Shown: positions 7,712 to 16,749 of the stretch, one piece after another | Position numbering within the stretch: position 1 is the stretch's first letter | Layout: every line of letters begins with the position of its first letter | Assembly (NCBI GenBank): GCA_937874315.1 | Contig: CALNAE010000212.1 | Coordinates: 1-62,362 of the forward strand | Length of the DNA stretch: 62,362 bases | Reading direction: 5' to 3' | Origin: an uncultured Bifidobacterium sp. | GTDB taxonomy: Bacteria; Actinomycetota; Actinomycetes; Actinomycetales; Bifidobacteriaceae | The notes under the pieces: model-generated | Databases searched by the model: none | What the model was told of the DNA's origin: nothing | The model's input: the letters and a program-made list of their open reading frames with translations, nothing else | Position numbers and translations under genes: made by a program

Positions 7712-9895
7712 TCAGTGCTCGATCCGCGTCGAAGCGTTCATGATCTGAGCCATCGACTTGAGCCGCGGTTCGTCAAAGAGCCGTTCAAGCGGTACGACAT
7801 TGCCACGGGCGTCAGCCAACGGGACCCGCCAATTGGGGTACTCGTTATTCGTTCCCGGCTGGTTTTGGGCACGGGTCTCACCGACCGCGTCGGCGAGGGA
7901 AGCGGCCAGAAGTCGGCTCGGTGCGGCCTTCAGAGCCCGGTACAGGGCCTCGACGATCTGCTGAACGTGCGACTGTTCGTCATCGATGGCCGAGGGATCG
8001 AGGAATCCCCCGCTGATCAACATCTGCAACATGGCGTTATGCTCCTCGACCTGCGACGCCTTGAACTGCTCTACTGGCATGGTCAGCAGATGCAGCCGTC
8101 GTCTGATGTCGACCTGCTCATAAGCGAGATATCCGGCGGCAGGCGGCAGATCATGGGTGTTGACGGAAGCCAACGCGTTCTTCCGCCAAGTCTCGGGCGA
8201 GCTAAACACCCCGTCGCGCTGTTCGAACCACTCCACCGTGCATCCCAACACCCGGTGGCGATCCAACGACAGTTCAACCGATTCAGGTACGACCCCGAGA
8301 TCCTCGCCGATGACGATACCGTGCGCACGCTGCGCCTCGATGGCAAGGATGCCGAGCATGATTTCAGAATCGTAGCGAACGTACGCGCCGTCCGTCGGCA
8401 TCTTTCCCTTCGGTATCCACCACAGCCGGAACAGTCCCAGAATATGATCGATGCGGACGGCGCCGGCCTGTGAGAACATGCCATGGACCATATCGCGATA
8501 CAACCGGTACCCGCTGTTTGACAACTCGGTCGGATTCAACGGGGGCTCGCTCCAATCCTGGCCCTGTTGATTGAAATAATCGGGAGGCGCACCGACGCTG
8601 ACCCCCCTGACGAATCCCTCGGGGTGGCTCCAGATATCCGCACCGCGCGGGTGCACGCCAACCGCCATGTCGGACATGACGCCAAGCACCATTCCAGCCT
8701 GACGTGCCTGGAGCTGGGCCCCCTGAAGCTGGTCGGTCGCCACCCATTCCAGCCAACGATAGAAATCAAAGGTGTCGGGGAACTGCGCACGCAACGCCAT
8801 AACGGCATCGGCACGTGGGTTGAGCGCGCGCTGCCAGTTGCCCGGATCGTCGGTGGGAGCGCCCCATTTGTCATAGCACAGGCACCAACTGGCATAGGCG
8901 TCGAGGTCGTCACCTGCCGATTGCTTGAACCGCCCGAAAGCGGCTTGACGCCGCTCGTCGCGTCCCACCTTGAACAACAGCCACAGCGCACGCATCTTCG
9001 CACGCCACATGGCGTCACGGTCAATCAGTTGGGCGTCGCCGTTGAGCGGCTCGGTCTGGTCGCGCAGCTGATCGATCTGGGCGCGCGTGGCATCGTCCAG
9101 TTTCTCGTATTCGACGATGCTCTCCGGTCGAATATAGGTGAAATTCACGAATCGTCTCGAAACAGGCAGGTATGGCGAGGGACTCAGGGGGCTTATGGGC
9201 TCCGCTGCATGCACCGGATTGATAAGCACGAAATCGGCGTTCGTCCGACGCTTTGCATCGACCAACAGCGTCCTGAGATCCTCGAAATCCCCGACCCCCC
9301 AGGAATGGGATGAACGAATGGAATACAGCTGGGCCATCCAGCCCCACAGCTGTCTTCCCTTCATGCCATCCGGCTCTTCGATGGTCGCCGGGGCGCTGAT
9401 CAGCGCGGCATCCTGCGAGCGCTCCCCGACCCGGACGTGCAAGGTGTGGTATCCCACAGGTAGGTCCTCGGGAAGCACCACCGAAACCGTGGAAACGAAT
9501 GAATCCCCGGTCGAGTAGACGTGGGAGTTGGCGAGCGGCCGAATCGAGAGCCGACCGGCGAAAGGCTCCCCGTTTTCCAAAGTGATGTCGACACTCGGGG
9601 CTTCGAGAATGCCCGAGGTGATGATGGCCGTGTCCCGCGTACCGGCAACATGCAATACCGTAGGTGCGACAAGCCGTCGATGCCGTGCCTCCTGAAGCCT
9701 GCGCATGGACGTTTCAACCGCGTCGTCATCGGATGCATCGACGTTCATGGCGCCGAGGACCGCCACCAGTACATCGTCACTGATCTCGTGATAGTCTTTG
9801 GTCTGGCCGACATAACTCGTGGCGATCCCCATGGCCTTTGCAAGGCATATCAACGGTCGCGCCAGACGCCGTTCGTCCTCGATTCTCTGTGTCAT
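7712..9895 (-). CDS. malQ: 4-alpha-glucanotransferase (amylomaltase)
   Basis: This 727-residue GH77 enzyme moves maltosyl and longer glucan segments between malto-oligosaccharides, releasing glucose, in the cytosol. An N-terminal extension of about 160 residues with beta-sandwich character precedes the GH77 barrel, as in other long actinobacterial MalQ proteins. Family motifs are LWGWMAQLYSIRS, AVGVHPRGADIWSHP, the VRIDHILGLFRLWWIP block around the catalytic aspartate, GEDLGVVPESV with the acid, and NTHDLPP. It acts on the same substrates as glgX nearby but is a separate transcription unit. Confidence 0.95.
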   Translation of the reverse strand: MTQRIEDERRLARPLICLAKAMGIATSYVGQTKDYHEISDDVLVAVLGAMNVDASDDDAVETSMRRLQEARHRRLVAPTVLHVAGTRDTAIITSGILEAPSVDITLENGEPFAGRLSIRPLANSHVYSTGDSFVSTVSVVLPEDLPVGYHTLHVRVGERSQDAALISAPATIEEPDGMKGRQLWGWMAQLYSIRSSHSWGVGDFEDLRTLLVDAKRRTNADFVLINPVHAAEPISPLSPSPYLPVSRRFVNFTYIRPESIVEYEKLDDATRAQIDQLRDQTEPLNGDAQLIDRDAMWRAKMRALWLLFKVGRDERRQAAFGRFKQSAGDDLDAYASWCLCYDKWGAPTDDPGNWQRALNPRADAVMALRAQFPDTFDFYRWLEWVATDQLQGAQLQARQAGMVLGVMSDMAVGVHPRGADIWSHPEGFVRGVSVGAPPDYFNQQGQDWSEPPLNPTELSNSGYRLYRDMVHGMFSQAGAVRIDHILGLFRLWWIPKGKMPTDGAYVRYDSEIMLGILAIEAQRAHGIVIGEDLGVVPESVELSLDRHRVLGCTVEWFEQRDGVFSSPETWRKNALASVNTHDLPPAAGYLAYEQVDIRRRLHLLTMPVEQFKASQVEEHNAMLQMLISGGFLDPSAIDDEQSHVQQIVEALYRALKAAPSRLLAASLADAVGETRAQNQPGTNNEYPNWRVPLADARGNVVPLERLFDEPRLKSMAQIMNASTRIEH

Positions 9896-9942
9896 GCCCC
9901 CAGTCTAATCCATAATATTTCGACATGCCGTACTGACACGGT

Positions 9943-10656
9943 TTATAACCTACCGACCGCCGCGTCGACCACTTCTTGGGAGCCGTCATGCGTAAGCCGC
10001 TCAACGGTGTCACGGGGGCAATTCGGATTGAGCGCGACCGCACGGCGAACCATGGAGGAAAGCACCGCGGGCGCATCGGGCTCGGACTGGACACCGAGTC
10101 GGCTGAGAAAGTCCAACGTCTCCCCGCCGACCTCGGGGTCCTGTGCTCCTTCCAACCGCATCTTCCATGAGGTGCGCGGGTTGCGCAATGCCGTGTCCCT
10201 CACTTCGCCGTCTGCGTCTTTGGTCAGTCGACCGACCAGCCAATTCTTATCATCCGTATTCGCAGCCACGGCCCGTCGCACCTGCGCGGCGGGATCCGAA
10301 GACAATTTGACCAGAATATTCGGGAACGGCATCGTCGTCGCCAAGAACACGCGGTCCTCCAACGGCGTGTGCTCGTTGCCCGCTACCGCCTCAAGCAACG
10401 AGGTCGACCGGGAAAAGGCGGCCTGATCGGAATGATCCGGAAGCGGAGCCCTGGCGTACCTGCTCAGCTCGGCGCTGTCCGTCGTGTGCCGAAGTCGTTC
10501 ATATGTTTCGGTCAGCGGCTCGAAATCGTCATTCGAGGGCGTGTCATGAGTCCGATCGCTCGAAATTTGCGTCCCGGAGCTGCCGGTCTGCGCGGTTTCG
10601 ATCGCATTCGATTCGGCTCCATTCGATTCTGTCGCATTCGATTCAGCTGTCTGCAT
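9943..10656 (-). CDS. LRV/HEAT-like repeat protein
   Basis: A 237-residue protein of unknown function. The first 50 residues are low-complexity (ATESNGAESNAIET), mirrored in the DNA by repeated ATTCGATTC units. The rest consists of alpha-solenoid repeats of the leucine-rich variant type, such as QVRRAVAANTDDKNWLVGRL, EVRDTALRNPRTSW and MVRRAVALNPNCPRDTVERL. Such repeats normally bind partner proteins. There is no signal peptide or membrane segment. A similar repeat ends the FHA protein at 26108-27844, so the two may share a partner type; this is inference. Confidence 0.75.
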   Translation of the reverse strand: MQTAESNATESNGAESNAIETAQTGSSGTQISSDRTHDTPSNDDFEPLTETYERLRHTTDSAELSRYARAPLPDHSDQAAFSRSTSLLEAVAGNEHTPLEDRVFLATTMPFPNILVKLSSDPAAQVRRAVAANTDDKNWLVGRLTKDADGEVRDTALRNPRTSWKMRLEGAQDPEVGGETLDFLSRLGVQSEPDAPAVLSSMVRRAVALNPNCPRDTVERLTHDGSQEVVDAAVGRL

Positions 10657-10702
10657 GTCAGTAAGCGTAGCTCGTGGCCGTCACGGAAAGTCGCGGTGCC
10701 AT

Positions 10703-11377
10703 TCAACCGTTGTCGGCATCTCGCACATGCCGCCGCGCGACGGGGCGTTGCACGCGTGCCAGACGCAGCGGTTTTACACCGGCGTTAAACACCTCGCGGA
10801 TACGCATCTCAAAAGAGACGGAGCCGGCCGTCGGGACCTCCATCAGCAACCGGACACGATCAGTGTATTCAGCCGAGATCTGCACCCCCGCGTGATCCTC
10901 GACCAACTTATTCATGGAACGCAGCTGGCTATACGCCACATCGCAGGCATACTGCTGGAATTCCACCAACTCGGCCATCTGAGCACGTTCAAGCGCGCGC
11001 GAAGCACAACCCGCATAGGCCCGGATCAAGCCGCCGGAGCCCAGAAGAATCCCCCCGAAATATCGGGTGACGCACACGACGCAATCGGTCAGCCCGGTGA
11101 CACGCAACGTATCCAGTATCGGCTTCCCGGCGGTGCCCGAGGGCTCGCCATCGTCGCTCATGCGTTCTGCAACAGGTTGCGCATAACCGCCCACCAGGGC
11201 CGCGAACGCCACGTGCCGGGCCTTGGGATGTCGGTTTTTGGTCGCCTTCACAAATCGCAATGCATCTGAAAGTGAAGCCACGTGACAGGCGTCCCCCAAG
11301 AATTCCGATTTTCGATCGGACAGCACGCCATGCGAGGGATGTTCAGGCGTATCCATCAGTGTTCTGAGCTGTTCCAT
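10703..11377 (-). CDS. YigZ/IMPACT family protein
   Basis: A 224-residue member of the UPF0029/IMPACT family. The N-terminal domain carries the hallmark segments GEPSGTAGKPIL and VVCVTRYFGGILLGSGGLIRAY; the C-terminal part is the usual ferredoxin-like UPF0029 domain. Proteins of this family are thought to act around translation or proline peptides, but the bacterial role is not established. The ATG at 11377 has AAAGG 8 bases upstream; the open frame further upstream lacks homology. Confidence 0.9.
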   Translation of the reverse strand: MEQLRTLMDTPEHPSHGVLSDRKSEFLGDACHVASLSDALRFVKATKNRHPKARHVAFAALVGGYAQPVAERMSDDGEPSGTAGKPILDTLRVTGLTDCVVCVTRYFGGILLGSGGLIRAYAGCASRALERAQMAELVEFQQYACDVAYSQLRSMNKLVEDHAGVQISAEYTDRVRLLMEVPTAGSVSFEMRIREVFNAGVKPLRLARVQRPVARRHVRDADNG

Positions 11378-11594
11378 CCCCGCGCCTTTCGACGATGACC
11401 ATGATACGCATACTCGCGACACGCCGATTTCGGCAATGCGTGGAACGCACCGCAACAAGCCCTGCACCAAGAAGATAAAATATCCGTGTAGGAGGCGGAT
11501 GGACAAGGGCGTACCTCCGACTCCCCCTCACAACCCTCTGCCCCACCTTGGATTTCCCCGGATCAGGGCACGCGACAACGCCGATACGTAAAAA

Positions 11595-11620
11595 GGGCTG
11601 TGGGATTGCGCCCACAGCCC
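11595..11620 (-). terminator. tRNA-Ser terminator
   Basis: A 10-bp perfect stem (GGGCTGTGGG/CCCACAGCCC) with a 6-base loop is followed by five T on the minus strand, 8 bases past the tRNA-Ser 3' end. It is one of the few classical intrinsic terminators in the window. Confidence 0.9.
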
Positions 11621-11628
11621 TAGTTTGC

Positions 11629-11714
11629 GGAGTCAGAGGGATTCGAACCCTCGAGCCGCGTAAGCGACTAACACCTTAGCAGGGTGCCCCTATCGGCCAC
11701 TCAGGCATGACTCC
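11629..11714 (-). tRNA. tRNA-Ser (GCT)
   Basis: An 86-base class II tRNA with a long variable arm. The acceptor strands GGAGTCA/TGACTCC pair, the T-loop is TTCGAAT, and the anticodon loop TGCTAAG gives GCT, reading AGC/AGT. Confidence 0.95.
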
Positions 11715-11803
11715 GGCGTTATCTCCAAAAGGAAGACAACAGCATCATACACTAGCAGTAATCACGGACGCGAACCGCCGATTCACGAATTATGATGGTT
11801 ATC

Positions 11804-13123
11804 ATGAGCAACACACCAAGGCTAGCGGCGGCGAATCGGGACTGGGGGCGCGATGAAACCGGCTGCACGGTGCTGCATATCGACATGGACGCCTTCTATG
11901 CCTCACTCGAGATAGCCCGACATCCCGAGTATTCCGGCAAACCGGTGATCATTGGAACCGGAACCCGATCCGTGGTCTCCGCGGCAAGCTATGAGGCTCG
12001 CCGATACGGCGTCAATTCGGCCATGGCGACGGCACGTGCCCGTCAGCTGTGCCCGGACGGCATCTATCTGCCCGTCGATATGATCTACTACCGCAGGATG
12101 TCCCGTCGCATCTTTCGCGAGGTGTTTGGACAGATCACCGACGCCGTGGAGCAGGTTTCGGTCGACGAGGGCTACATGGACGTCTCCGCGGCATTGATGC
12201 GCTGGAAGCGGCCGACTGCGATCGCCGCATGGATTCGCGAACAGGTGTATCACCGTTTCTCCATTACCTGTTCCGTGGGAATCGCCACGAATAAACTGGT
12301 GGCGAAAATGGCCTCGACCAACGCGAAACCCGACGGCATGCTGCTGATTCCGCGAACCAGCCAAGCGCCGTTCGTCCAGATGATGCCGTTGCGTGCCATA
12401 CCGGGCATCGGCCCCGCCATGGCACGCCGTCTTGGCGATTGGGGCGTGACGACCGTGAAGGACCTTGCCGTCATGAACCAGGGCGCATTGGAACAGGCCG
12501 CAGGCTCACGTGCCGCCGCCCACACGCTGTTCCTCGCGGCGCGCGGGATCGACGATCGCAAGGTCACTCCACGCGCCCCGGAGAAATCCATCGGATCGGA
12601 GCGGACCTTTGCCGCCGATACCCGTGACGTCTCACAAGTCAGCGCTTTGCTGCACCGATGCTGTGATGACGTCGCGAGTTCCCTGCGCTCCAAACGACTG
12701 CTGGCACGCACACTCACCGTCAAGCTTCGGTTTGCGGACCTGCACTATGCGACCCGGGCGCATACCATGGCGAGCCCGGTGGATACGACCAGCGCACTCT
12801 ATCCCGAGGCCCTCGCCCTATTGTGGCCCTTGTCGGGAGTGACGACATCTCATGACTCGGCCGGCACCGAGGCGGACGGCGACGAGCCCATGGCTCTGGC
12901 ACCCACGCTGCTACCCAGACAGATCCGGTTGGCCGGGATCAGCGTCAGTGGGCTGAGCACGGCGACGGACACGCCCGTACAGCCCTCGCTCGAGGACCTG
13001 ATGGAAGAGGCACGCTCGGCGGCGGGAACGACCAAATCGGCCAGGCTACGCGGCGCCGAACAGGCCCTGGACGCCGTCCGACGCCGGTATGGCGCTCAAG
13101 CCGCCGGATTCGGCACGGTATAG
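11804..13123 (+). CDS. dinB: DNA polymerase IV (Y-family)
   Basis: A 439-residue translesion polymerase. The palm has HIDMDAFYASLE near the N-terminus with the first metal-binding aspartate, and SVDEGYMDVS with the paired acidic residues. Next come the CSVGIATNKLVAKMAS block and a helix-hairpin-helix at LRAIPGIGPAMARRLGDWG. The little-finger domain follows. No beta-clamp peptide is obvious at the C-terminus. An ATG at 11792 is in frame. I prefer 11804 because a TATGAT box at 11791-11796 suggests a leaderless transcript, and no Shine-Dalgarno sequence is present for either start. No SOS box is visible. Confidence 0.93.
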   Translation: MSNTPRLAAANRDWGRDETGCTVLHIDMDAFYASLEIARHPEYSGKPVIIGTGTRSVVSAASYEARRYGVNSAMATARARQLCPDGIYLPVDMIYYRRMSRRIFREVFGQITDAVEQVSVDEGYMDVSAALMRWKRPTAIAAWIREQVYHRFSITCSVGIATNKLVAKMASTNAKPDGMLLIPRTSQAPFVQMMPLRAIPGIGPAMARRLGDWGVTTVKDLAVMNQGALEQAAGSRAAAHTLFLAARGIDDRKVTPRAPEKSIGSERTFAADTRDVSQVSALLHRCCDDVASSLRSKRLLARTLTVKLRFADLHYATRAHTMASPVDTTSALYPEALALLWPLSGVTTSHDSAGTEADGDEPMALAPTLLPRQIRLAGISVSGLSTATDTPVQPSLEDLMEEARSAAGTTKSARLRGAEQALDAVRRRYGAQAAGFGTV

Positions 13124-13172
13124 CACATCACAGCCGTCTTTTCGCGGTCACGCCGACGACGCGCCGCGCGAC

Positions 13173-13208
13173 GCAGAATCCGGATCGACAGCAGAATCCG
13201 GATCGACA
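13173..13208. repeat. Two tandem 18-bp repeats between dinB and dapC
   Basis: The unit GCAGAATCCGGATCGACA occurs twice without change. GATTCTGC at 13215-13222 is the inverse of its start, so the segment can fold as a hairpin between two convergent genes. It may serve as a bidirectional transcription end. Confidence 0.6.
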
Positions 13209-13236
13209 GCCGCGATTCTGCAGACCTCTCATATTC

Positions 13237-14361
13237 TCACCGGATTTTGGTCAGCCGGCGAACGGCCTCATCGACCGTCGTATCAGTCGCGGTGATCGAA
13301 AATCTCAGGTGATCGGACGCTCCATAGAACTCCCCCGGACTGGCCACAATTCCAAGCCGGGCAAGATCGTCAAGATCCTGCCAGCAGCCGCCCGACAGCG
13401 CCTCGACCCAGATGTAGAGCGCGCCCTGCGGCATATGCGCCGCGTATCCGTAATCGCCCAATGCCCTCACCAGCTTCGCCAACCGCAGTTGGTATCGCTC
13501 GCGCTGTTCATTGACCGCCGTGCCGTCTCGCAGAGCCGCCACCATGGCGGCCTGCACCGGGCCCGGGATAATCTGGCCGATCTGCTTGCGCACCGCGGTC
13601 ATCTGCGTGATCAGCCGTTCGTCTCCCGCGACGAACGCGGCCCGATACCCGGCCATATTCGACTGCTTGCTCAACGAGTACAACACGAGGATGCCCTCAG
13701 CCGAGCCGGCGCACACCCCAGCGCTCAGCGCGCACGGGGCAGCCGGATCCCCCCAGTCGAGCAGGGCATAGCATTCGTCGCTCAGCACCACGGCGCCGAT
13801 GTCACGGGCCGCGGCGATGATGCTGGTCAACTGCGCCGTGGACAGCACCTCGCCAGTCGGATTGCACGGTGAGTTCACCCAAATCGCCCGTACGCCCGGA
13901 ACATGACGCCACGACTCGACATCGGACACATCGTCGACCTTCAGCACCGTCGCGCCGGCGAGTTCGGTGCCGATCTCGTATGTCGGATAAGACACCCGCG
14001 GCTGCACCACGACATCACCGGCGCCGCAATGCAACAGGCAGGCCATCAGGGCCACGCCCTCTTTGGACCCGACCGTCGGCAGCATGCCCGCGTGCAACGG
14101 TCTCAGGTCCACGCCACGGCAACCCAGGAACCAGTCGGCGATGGCGGTGCGCAACGCCGCCGTACCCTGGGTGATCGGATAGCCGGACGCGTTCGAGTCG
14201 TCTGCCGCCGCGGCCAATGCCTGCCGCACGCTCTGCGGCACGTGGTCGACCGGCGAACCGACGGAAAAATCCAACACCGATACGCCACTGTCCTGCGCTA
14301 TGCGCCGATATCGGTCAAGTCGCCCCCAGTCATACGGGGTCTGGAAGGTATGAAAGCCCAT
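13237..14361 (-). CDS. dapC: Succinyldiaminopimelate transaminase
   Basis: A 374-residue fold-type I PLP aminotransferase of the actinobacterial DapC group. It converts N-succinyl-2-amino-6-ketopimelate to N-succinyl-LL-diaminopimelate in the lysine/peptidoglycan pathway. Seen: FQTPYDWGRLDRYR at the N-terminus, VGSKEGVALM, WVNSPCNPTGEV, VLSDECYALLDWG and the PLP lysine in YSLSKQSNMAGYRAAF. It follows fdxA by 10 bases, the usual fdxA-dapC pairing of actinobacteria. Some other class I aminotransferase activity cannot be excluded, but this context makes DapC likely. Confidence 0.9.
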   Translation of the reverse strand: MGFHTFQTPYDWGRLDRYRRIAQDSGVSVLDFSVGSPVDHVPQSVRQALAAAADDSNASGYPITQGTAALRTAIADWFLGCRGVDLRPLHAGMLPTVGSKEGVALMACLLHCGAGDVVVQPRVSYPTYEIGTELAGATVLKVDDVSDVESWRHVPGVRAIWVNSPCNPTGEVLSTAQLTSIIAAARDIGAVVLSDECYALLDWGDPAAPCALSAGVCAGSAEGILVLYSLSKQSNMAGYRAAFVAGDERLITQMTAVRKQIGQIIPGPVQAAMVAALRDGTAVNEQRERYQLRLAKLVRALGDYGYAAHMPQGALYIWVEALSGGCWQDLDDLARLGIVASPGEFYGASDHLRFSITATDTTVDEAVRRLTKIR

Positions 14362-14371
14362 AAGGTATCGT

Positions 14372-14695
14372 TCAGTCCTGATTCTGGACCGGCAATGCCG
14401 CGACCCGCTTGGGGTCCTTGCCCAGCGGACCCGCCGCGGCGGCGCCGCCCAGATCCCCCACCTCGTCGAAGTAGCTCACCGCCGCATCCTTATACCACGC
14501 CCATTCCTCCGGCACGTCATCCTCATAGAAGATGGCTTCCACGGGGCACACCGGCTCGCACGCGCCGCAGTCCACGCACTCATTCGGATTGATATACAGC
14601 GAACGAACGCCCTCGTAGATGCAATCCACCGGGCACTCATCAACGCATGCCTTGTCTTTGACATCGACGCAGGGTTGGGCAATAACGTATGCCAT
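14372..14695 (-). CDS. fdxA: 7Fe ferredoxin
   Basis: A 107-residue electron carrier of the seven-iron type. The first cluster region is CVDVKDKACVDECPVDCI and the second CVDCGACEPVCPVEAI; spacing fits one 3Fe-4S and one 4Fe-4S cluster. A C-terminal tail of about 50 residues is usual for the actinobacterial group. It is co-transcribed with dapC. Confidence 0.95.
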   Translation of the reverse strand: MAYVIAQPCVDVKDKACVDECPVDCIYEGVRSLYINPNECVDCGACEPVCPVEAIFYEDDVPEEWAWYKDAAVSYFDEVGDLGGAAAAGPLGKDPKRVAALPVQNQD

Positions 14696-14752
14696 GAAGA
14701 CCTCCTCATACGAAACGTCTTATCAGACTACGCGCGATCCCGGACCCCGAGT

Positions 14753-16012
14753 TCAATGAAGCGGCAGCCCCACGACCACCGGTTCGGGTGTCAGGCAGAC
14801 GCCGAACGCACGGTGTACGCCCCGCTGGACCGCCTGTGCCAGTTCGACGACGTCATGCGCGCGGGCACCCCCCAGATTGGTCAACGCCAACGTATGCCGC
14901 GAGGACAACGCCGCCTTTGCCCCCGGACGCACGACGAACCCCCTATGAAACCCGGCATGGTCGATCAGCCACGCAGCGGAAGTCTTGATCGTCTTGTCTC
15001 CCGTATCGGAACCCGCGTCGAAACGCGGCGCGTCCTCGGGCAGAGCGCGGGCCGCTTGCGGAGTCAGCATGGGATTCATGAAGAAACTGCCGCAGCTATG
15101 CCGATCAGTGACCGGTCCAGCTCCGACATCGCTCTGCTCGGATTGAGCACGCAACGCCTCGCGCAACCCCCGCTCGTCGACGCAACCACGCATGAACGGC
15201 CGCTCATAGCGATGGGCGTCCTCAAGCATGCCTTTAGCCGCGCGCACGGCCAGAACCGCACTGCGTATATCTCCGACGGGCATCCGGTCGCCGACCTGTG
15301 CATGCAGAGCCCGCGCAAGCTGGTCATACCCCAACACCCCCTCGCCGCCGCGGTGCAGGCGGAATGTCACGGATATCACCACATACCGCGGCGTGGGAGA
15401 AAACCGCGACGCGCCCGGCTGCTCCACGTCGGGCACATCCGTTTGCAACATGCTCCGCTTCAGCGCCGACATCCGGTAGCCGAATCCCATTTCCCGCGTT
15501 CCAAGCGTGCCGACGCAGGCGCCGGCACGATCCCACACCTCAACCGAGTCGACGCTGGCGGATACTTCTTGACCATAGGCGCCGATGTTCTGCACCACGC
15601 TGGCGCCCACCGTGCCGGGAATCCCGGAAAGGCCCTCAACGCCTTGGCAGCCGGCGGATATGGACGCCCGCACGAAATCATCCCAATGGCATCCCGCCTG
15701 CGCGCGTATCAGCACATCACCCGGCGCTTCGTCGTGCGCTGGCATGCCGACGGCTGCGGTGCCGGTATCAGCGTCAAGCAGCGTGATATCCCGACGAGCA
15801 TCGCGGATGACGACCCCGTCGAACGCGTCATCGCCGACGAGCATATTGGATCCGCCGCCGATCACGCACAGCCGCCGTCCGGCCTCATCCGTCGAACGGA
15901 CGGCGTCGAGCAGCTCCGCGCGGGTATGCGGCTCGATGAAAGAACGAATGGCGCCGCCGACCCCTATGGTGGTCAGATCGGAAAAACTCGGATTAGTGCT
16001 CATACCCGTCAT
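14753..16012 (-). CDS. murB: UDP-N-acetylenolpyruvoylglucosamine reductase
   Basis: This cytosolic FAD enzyme makes UDP-N-acetylmuramate for peptidoglycan, using NADPH. The FAD domain shows TTIGVGGAIRSFIEP and IGGGSNMLVGDDAFDGVVI, then GCQGVEGLSGIPGTVGASVVQNIGAYGQEV. The proton-donor serine lies in SCGSFFMNP, and PEPVVVG closes the protein. At 419 residues it is longer than typical type I MurB because of insertions in the middle, as in other actinobacteria. An alternative ATG at 16003 is equally possible; neither start has a clear ribosome site. It follows rpmG on the same strand. Confidence 0.94.
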   Translation of the reverse strand: MTGMSTNPSFSDLTTIGVGGAIRSFIEPHTRAELLDAVRSTDEAGRRLCVIGGGSNMLVGDDAFDGVVIRDARRDITLLDADTGTAAVGMPAHDEAPGDVLIRAQAGCHWDDFVRASISAGCQGVEGLSGIPGTVGASVVQNIGAYGQEVSASVDSVEVWDRAGACVGTLGTREMGFGYRMSALKRSMLQTDVPDVEQPGASRFSPTPRYVVISVTFRLHRGGEGVLGYDQLARALHAQVGDRMPVGDIRSAVLAVRAAKGMLEDAHRYERPFMRGCVDERGLREALRAQSEQSDVGAGPVTDRHSCGSFFMNPMLTPQAARALPEDAPRFDAGSDTGDKTIKTSAAWLIDHAGFHRGFVVRPGAKAALSSRHTLALTNLGGARAHDVVELAQAVQRGVHRAFGVCLTPEPVVVGLPLH

Positions 16013-16064
16013 GATATGAAAGAAGCCTGACCGCGGCCAGGCTTCAATCCATCGCTATTACGCA

Positions 16065-16235
16065 TCAACGAGTTTCACGGTGCAGCGTGTGCTTGCCGCA
16101 ACGCGGGCAGAACTTTTCAAGCTCAAGACGATCGGGCGTGTTGCGCCGGTTCTTCGTCGTGATGTAGTTACGCTCCTTGCATACCGTGCATGCCAGCGTG
16201 ATCCCCGGACGGATGTCGGCGCTCTTGCTTGCCAT
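16065..16235 (-). CDS. rpmG: 50S ribosomal protein L33
   Basis: A 56-residue L33 of the zinc-containing form, with two cysteine pairs in CTVCKER and CPRCGKH. It starts MASKSADIRPGITLACTVC at the ATG at 16235, which has AGAGGTG upstream. It is preceded by three tRNA genes, an arrangement typical for actinobacterial L33. Confidence 0.96.
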   Translation of the reverse strand: MASKSADIRPGITLACTVCKERNYITTKNRRNTPDRLELEKFCPRCGKHTLHRETR

Positions 16236-16280
16236 ATCGTTCACCTCTGTATTCGTTTGGTACCGGTCTCCCGGTCTTTG

Positions 16281-16354
16281 TAGCGAGGAAGAGACTCGAA
16301 CTCTTGACCTTACGATTATGAGTCGCACGCTCTAGCCAGCTGAGCTACCCCGCC
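16281..16354 (-). tRNA. tRNA-Met (CAT)
   Basis: A 74-base cloverleaf: acceptor GGCGGGG paired with CCTCGCT through G-U pairs, D-arm GCTC, anticodon loop CTCATAA (CAT), T-loop TTCGAGT. No CCA is encoded. The acceptor starts with a paired G, so it is an elongator rather than an initiator tRNA. Confidence 0.92.
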
Positions 16355-16358
16355 AGAG

Positions 16359-16430
<72 letters not shown>

Positions 16431-16431
16431 G

Positions 16432-16513
16432 TGCCGGATAGTGGATTCGAACCACTGAAGTCGTAGACGGCTGATTTACAGTCAGCTCCCTTTGACCGCT
16501 TGGGAAATCCGGC
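16432..16513 (-). tRNA. tRNA-Tyr (GTA)
   Basis: An 82-base class II tRNA with acceptor GCCGGAT/ATCCGGC, anticodon GTA in CTGTAAA, a long variable arm and T-arm AGTGG-TTCGAAT-CCACT. It is the first gene of the tRNA-Tyr, tRNA-Thr, tRNA-Met, rpmG transcript. Confidence 0.93.
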
Positions 16514-16555
16514 ATGCGTCATTCACGACCGAGGTCGTAAATTGGCAACTTGGTT

Positions 16556-16584
16556 ATAATGGCACGACTTCGCGACATCCGCAA
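16556..16584 (-). promoter_or_regulatory. Promoter of the tRNA-rpmG operon
   Basis: On the minus strand TTGCGG (16579-16584) is 17 bases from CATTAT (16556-16561). Predicted transcription start is about 35 bases before tRNA-Tyr. Confidence 0.6.
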
Positions 16585-16749
16585 GTCAGGGACACGCCGT
16601 GTGGTAGACAATCCACGCGCATGACGGTCAAAACCTTGATATCCCAAGGCATGTCGGCATGGACCCGCGACGGATACGGCGCGCCTTCGCGCGATTCTTC
16701 CGAACGGACGATCCCAGACGGACGACCTCAGACGGATGTTCGACGAACC

